Of a stretch of DNA of 27,943 bases, positions 25,491-27,943 are shown piece after piece. The notes below the pieces were generated by a model. The model worked only from the letters and a program-made list of their open reading frames with translations, searched no databases and was not told where the DNA came from. The position numbers and the translations under genes are program-made. Numbering within the stretch: position 1 is the first letter of the stretch; each line of letters starts with the position of its first letter. The stretch comes from CAZNVB01 sp964651495 (GTDB lineage: Bacteria; Acidobacteriota; Aminicenantia; Aminicenantales; UBA8522): assembly GCA_964651495.1 (NCBI GenBank), contig CAZYWP010000026.1, forward strand, positions 1-27,943, in the 5' to 3' direction.

Positions 25491-26816
25491 CTAAAAGTAA
25501 ACGATCAGACTGGCGTCAAAGGCGAGGAATACCTTCTTCTCCAGGAATTCCCACTTGGTGAGGCAGTAGGAGAGTCCCAGGGCGCCGTTGACTCCGAACC
25601 GGCCCAGGCGGATCTCGGTGCCGGCCAGCAAGGAGGGTCCGTAGAGCGCCTTCTGCTCCTGGCTGTAGACATAGGAATATTCCCAGATTCCGATGACCAC
25701 CTGGGCGGCCTCGATGCGCAGCCCGCCATATTGGAGGTCGACATATGGATAAAATGAATTGGAAGGAAGAGGAAGATAATATTTGAGCCCGACGCTGAAG
25801 AGCGGTTTGTTTTCAACCCATTCCGTTTCCGAATAAATCAGGGAGGTGGGGTAAAGGCCCGCGCCGGCGTGGAGGGCAAAACCCGACCTGGTGTTCAGCT
25901 GAAGGCTGGCGCCCGCGCCCCCGAAGGATGAGCCGTAGCCCAGCCCGAAGGTGATGACCCCCGGCTTCCGGCTCGGGGGGGCATAACGGGGAGGCTTGAC
26001 CGGAGCGGGCTGGCTCGGAGGGGGAGGCGTCCTAACAGGCGCCTTGACCTCTTTTTCCGGGGGCTTCTCAGCCTTTTTCTCAACCGGAGCCTCCTTCTTG
26101 GCCTCCGGCTGAATAGGGGGAGCCTTTTCTTTTTTAATCTGGGGCGGCGTCTCGACCTGTTTTGGCGGTACCGTCTTGACTGCCTTTTCCGGCGGCAGCT
26201 TTTTTTCGGCCACGACGGCTTCCGGCTCTTCCTTTGGCCGGGCCGTCAGCGGGGGTTTCCAGGCCAATTCTTGCCTGGCCGGCTCGCGACGGGGGAACTT
26301 AAAGCTCTTTGCCTTGGGGAGAGCTGTTAGAACGACGGTTTCTTCATACTTAGCGACGGGCTCGGGTTTGGGTTTCACCTCCGGCTTGGGCTCGACTTTT
26401 GGGGGAGCCGGCCGGGGTTTTTCCGGCGGCGTCTGCGGGGCGGGCTTTGCCGGGGCAGGCGCTGGTTGGATTTTCTCTTCCGGCTTTTTCTCTTCAACCT
26501 TGGGCGGCGCCGCTGCCGTATCTTCGACGGGCTCGACATACGATTCGTGGATGAACCCGGAGATGCGTGAACCGTACCGCCGGGAACTAAAGCTGACGTA
26601 GTACCAGACGTCCTTGACTTTCTTCTGCTGGAACAGAGTGAGGACCGTCCCCTTTTCGACGACCTCGATCCGGCTGCTCGTCCGGCTGGGTTCGATGTAG
26701 ATACCGGCCCGGTCGACGATGACCCGGACCTGTTTAACGGCTGAAAAGGCTGGAGAGAATAGGGAGAGGAACAAAATTATGCCCGGGGCGAGACGCGTCT
26801 TTTTCATGCGATTCAT
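25491..26816 (-). CDS. Envelope protein: SH3b domain, Pro/Lys/Glu linker, C-terminal beta-barrel
   Basis: The 441-residue product has a signal peptide (about 1-26), a bacterial SH3 domain (about 28-96; GIYIEPSRTSSRIEVVEKGT, ending GFIHESYVEPV), a linker of about 190 residues built almost wholly from Pro, Lys, Glu and Ala (about 98-286), and a C-terminal region (289-441) of alternating polar and hydrophobic strands. The last residues, LAFDASLIVYF, end in Phe, as outer-membrane proteins recognised by the Bam machinery do. I read it as a small outer-membrane barrel with a long periplasm-spanning arm that carries an SH3 domain for peptidoglycan or protein binding. An internal ATG at 26807 is an alternative start; neither has a clear Shine-Dalgarno sequence. 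The family is not recognised by name. Confidence 0.82.
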   Translation of the reverse strand: MNRMKKTRLAPGIILFLSLFSPAFSAVKQVRVIVDRAGIYIEPSRTSSRIEVVEKGTVLTLFQQKKVKDVWYYVSFSSRRYGSRISGFIHESYVEPVEDTAAAPPKVEEKKPEEKIQPAPAPAKPAPQTPPEKPRPAPPKVEPKPEVKPKPEPVAKYEETVVLTALPKAKSFKFPRREPARQELAWKPPLTARPKEEPEAVVAEKKLPPEKAVKTVPPKQVETPPQIKKEKAPPIQPEAKKEAPVEKKAEKPPEKEVKAPVRTPPPPSQPAPVKPPRYAPPSRKPGVITFGLGYGSSFGGAGASLQLNTRSGFALHAGAGLYPTSLIYSETEWVENKPLFSVGLKYYLPLPSNSFYPYVDLQYGGLRIEAAQVVIGIWEYSYVYSQEQKALYGPSLLAGTEIRLGRFGVNGALGLSYCLTKWEFLEKKVFLAFDASLIVYF

Positions 26817-26834
26817 AATTTAGTCGCTGCTTCC

Positions 26835-26863
26835 AATTTAAACCAGAAAGAAATATAGGTCAA
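26835..26863 (-). promoter_or_regulatory. Sigma70-like promoter before the SH3/beta-barrel gene
   Basis: On the minus strand TTGACC (26863-26858) and TAAATT (26840-26835) are separated by exactly 17 bases in the gap after the DUF362 gene. The predicted start, near 26828, leaves a leader of only about 12 bases before the ATG at 26816. Confidence 0.45.
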
Positions 26864-26873
26864 GCGGTGCGGC

Positions 26874-27767
26874 TTAAACCCGGGCTTCGATAATTTTCCG
26901 GCCTGAAAGGTCCTTATTCCCCAAGCCCATCTGATGGGCCAGGCTGATATGCCCGACCTCGTCTGGCTTGAGGCCGAGAAAACGGCAGCAATAGGCGTCC
27001 ACGGCCACCATGTCGGTTCCGGCGACGACGCTCTGCGGTGAGATCGTCCGGCCGGGGCCGAACGGGCCGTTCTCGGTGAGGATGGTGAGCGCATCGACGA
27101 CGAGGAGCCGGGGCAAGAAGAGAGTGGCCAGGTCGGCGATCGATTGGTGGAGGTGCTCGTCTCCCTGGTGAAATGATTGGTTGTCCAGGTTGAGCCCCAT
27201 CAGGTTTTTCAACCCGGCCGTGATCATCGTGCTGTCGTGCTGCTTGACGATGGGCACGTTGATCAAGATGTCATTTTCCCTGGATTTGCGGATAATGGTC
27301 GCTTTTTTGAGGCGGCGGCCGCCGGGAAGGCTGATCTCCAGCCAGTCTTTCGCCGACTGGGGATAGTGCATTTTCCCGCCGGCATCCTCGACGGCCTTGA
27401 CGATTCCGGTGCCGAACCAGCGGCCGGGGCTGTGGATCGACGCCACAACAGCCTCGGCCGCCCCCGCCTCGAGGCAAAGTCTGACCAGTTCTCCGATCAG
27501 CGGGGCGCTCGTGCTGACTCCCGGCCGGTTTCCCTGGGGGTTGGGGAGAATCACCACCTTGTCTCCGCGATGGACGAAATTCGCCATTCCGCCGAAGGGA
27601 AAAAGTGCCCGGTCGAGAACCTGCGGAAAAGACTTCCCCTGGGCGGCGGAAATGTCCGGCTTGGCCTCGACCTGCGCCGGAAGCTGGAGGGGGAACATCT
27701 CGCCAGCGCCCAGCGCGGCCAATGCGGCCGCCGACCGCCCCAGAAACTCGCGTCGCTTCATCGTCAT
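26874..27767 (-). CDS. Tat-exported DUF362 family protein
   Basis: The 297-residue protein begins MTMKRREFLGRSAAALAALG, a twin-arginine signal, with GGGAG eight bases before the ATG at 27767. The body follows the DUF362 (PF04015) pattern: HRGDKVVILPNPQG, LVRLCLEAGAAEAVV, an ILINVPIVKQHDSTMITAGLKN segment, and VVAGTDMVAVDAYCCRFLG close to the C-terminus. DUF362 proteins are often exported or linked to ferredoxin-like domains and their reaction is not established. This copy has no extra 4Fe-4S cysteine cluster. It lies 28 bases downstream of another gene's stop, so it is probably part of an operon extending off the right edge. Confidence 0.9.
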   Translation of the reverse strand: MTMKRREFLGRSAAALAALGAGEMFPLQLPAQVEAKPDISAAQGKSFPQVLDRALFPFGGMANFVHRGDKVVILPNPQGNRPGVSTSAPLIGELVRLCLEAGAAEAVVASIHSPGRWFGTGIVKAVEDAGGKMHYPQSAKDWLEISLPGGRRLKKATIIRKSRENDILINVPIVKQHDSTMITAGLKNLMGLNLDNQSFHQGDEHLHQSIADLATLFLPRLLVVDALTILTENGPFGPGRTISPQSVVAGTDMVAVDAYCCRFLGLKPDEVGHISLAHQMGLGNKDLSGRKIIEARV

Positions 27768-27795
27768 GAACGAATCTCCCTGACAATATGCTACC

Positions 27796-27943
27796 TTATT
27801 TCATCAGGTCGGTCAAAAAAAGGACGGGCTTGGAGTGCTCCTTCATCATCCCTAAATCTTGTGAATTCCCTGAGATCGGAGTGAGGGGCCGACACCCGAT
27901 GGGTGATCCGGTTCGGGGGCCCCAGGCGGGAAGAGGCGAGGGT
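27796..27943 (-). CDS. 3' end of an unrecognised gene, cut by window edge
   Basis: An open minus-strand frame enters from the right edge and ends at the TAA at 27798-27796, giving 48 visible residues with the segments GSPIGCRPLTPISGNSQ and KEHSKPVLFLTDLMK. There is no stop in this frame within the window. The 28-base spacing to the DUF362 start fits an operon. I do not recognise the family from this tail, and the frame choice rests on being open to the edge and on gene spacing. Confidence 0.5.
   Translation of the reverse strand, partial: PSPLPAWGPRTGSPIGCRPLTPISGNSQDLGMMKEHSKPVLFLTDLMK

Noticed and set aside
26040..26510. Tandem DNA repeat in the linker of the SH3/beta-barrel gene
   Set aside because: The bias is in amino acid composition (Pro, Lys, Glu, Ala). 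No fixed DNA or peptide repeat unit recurs exactly.

Overview
The window is a bacterial chromosomal segment, GC-rich and densely packed. Many genes overlap by the four bases ATGA, and most starts have a purine-rich Shine-Dalgarno sequence. Abundant Tat-type and Sec-type exported enzymes, an FG-GAP/ASPIC protein, DUF362, heparinase-like lyases and a large prolyl oligopeptidase lipoprotein resemble the gene content of Acidobacteriota-like heterotrophs (for example Aminicenantes). That placement is inference; there is no rRNA or marker gene to settle it. A run of 100 Ns shows this is a scaffolded, probably metagenomic, assembly.

All genes except one run right to left on the minus strand. At the right edge (27943 to about 23400) are the tail of an unrecognised gene, a Tat-exported DUF362 protein, an SH3/linker/beta-barrel envelope protein, an exported SAM methyltransferase-like protein and an Old Yellow Enzyme family oxidoreductase. 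Next to the last is a decayed C-terminal fragment that looks like a Gfo/Idh/MocA oxidoreductase.

The centre (23195 to 4134) is the most distinctive part. It holds four large secreted heparinase II/III-like proteins (about 1035-1075 aa each), here called HepD, HepC, HepB and HepA in transcription order. They are interleaved with a lipoprotein prolyl oligopeptidase, a membrane-anchored transglutaminase-like protein, a Tat-exported AGE-family epimerase-like protein and a membrane-anchored seven-repeat FG-GAP/ASPIC-UnbV protein. I infer a locus that takes apart a uronate-containing polysaccharide, perhaps one attached to peptide, outside the cytoplasm. It has no SusC/SusD pair and no sulfatase within the window. 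The lyases form two subtypes in mirrored order (D-type, C-type, B-type, A-type, where A resembles D and B resembles C).

The left part (4034 to 1) has two translationally coupled amidohydrolase_2 proteins, one with an intact metal site and one with it lost. Convergent to them is an ornithine cyclodeaminase/mu-crystallin family enzyme on the plus strand. Divergent from that is a GntR/FCD regulator coupled to a D-2-hydroxyacid dehydrogenase cut by the window edge. The divergent region holds a good minus-strand promoter, a perfect palindrome over its -10 box and a GC-only inverted repeat.

No tRNA, rRNA, CRISPR array, insertion sequence or phage gene was seen. No gene-free stretch exceeds 300 bases.
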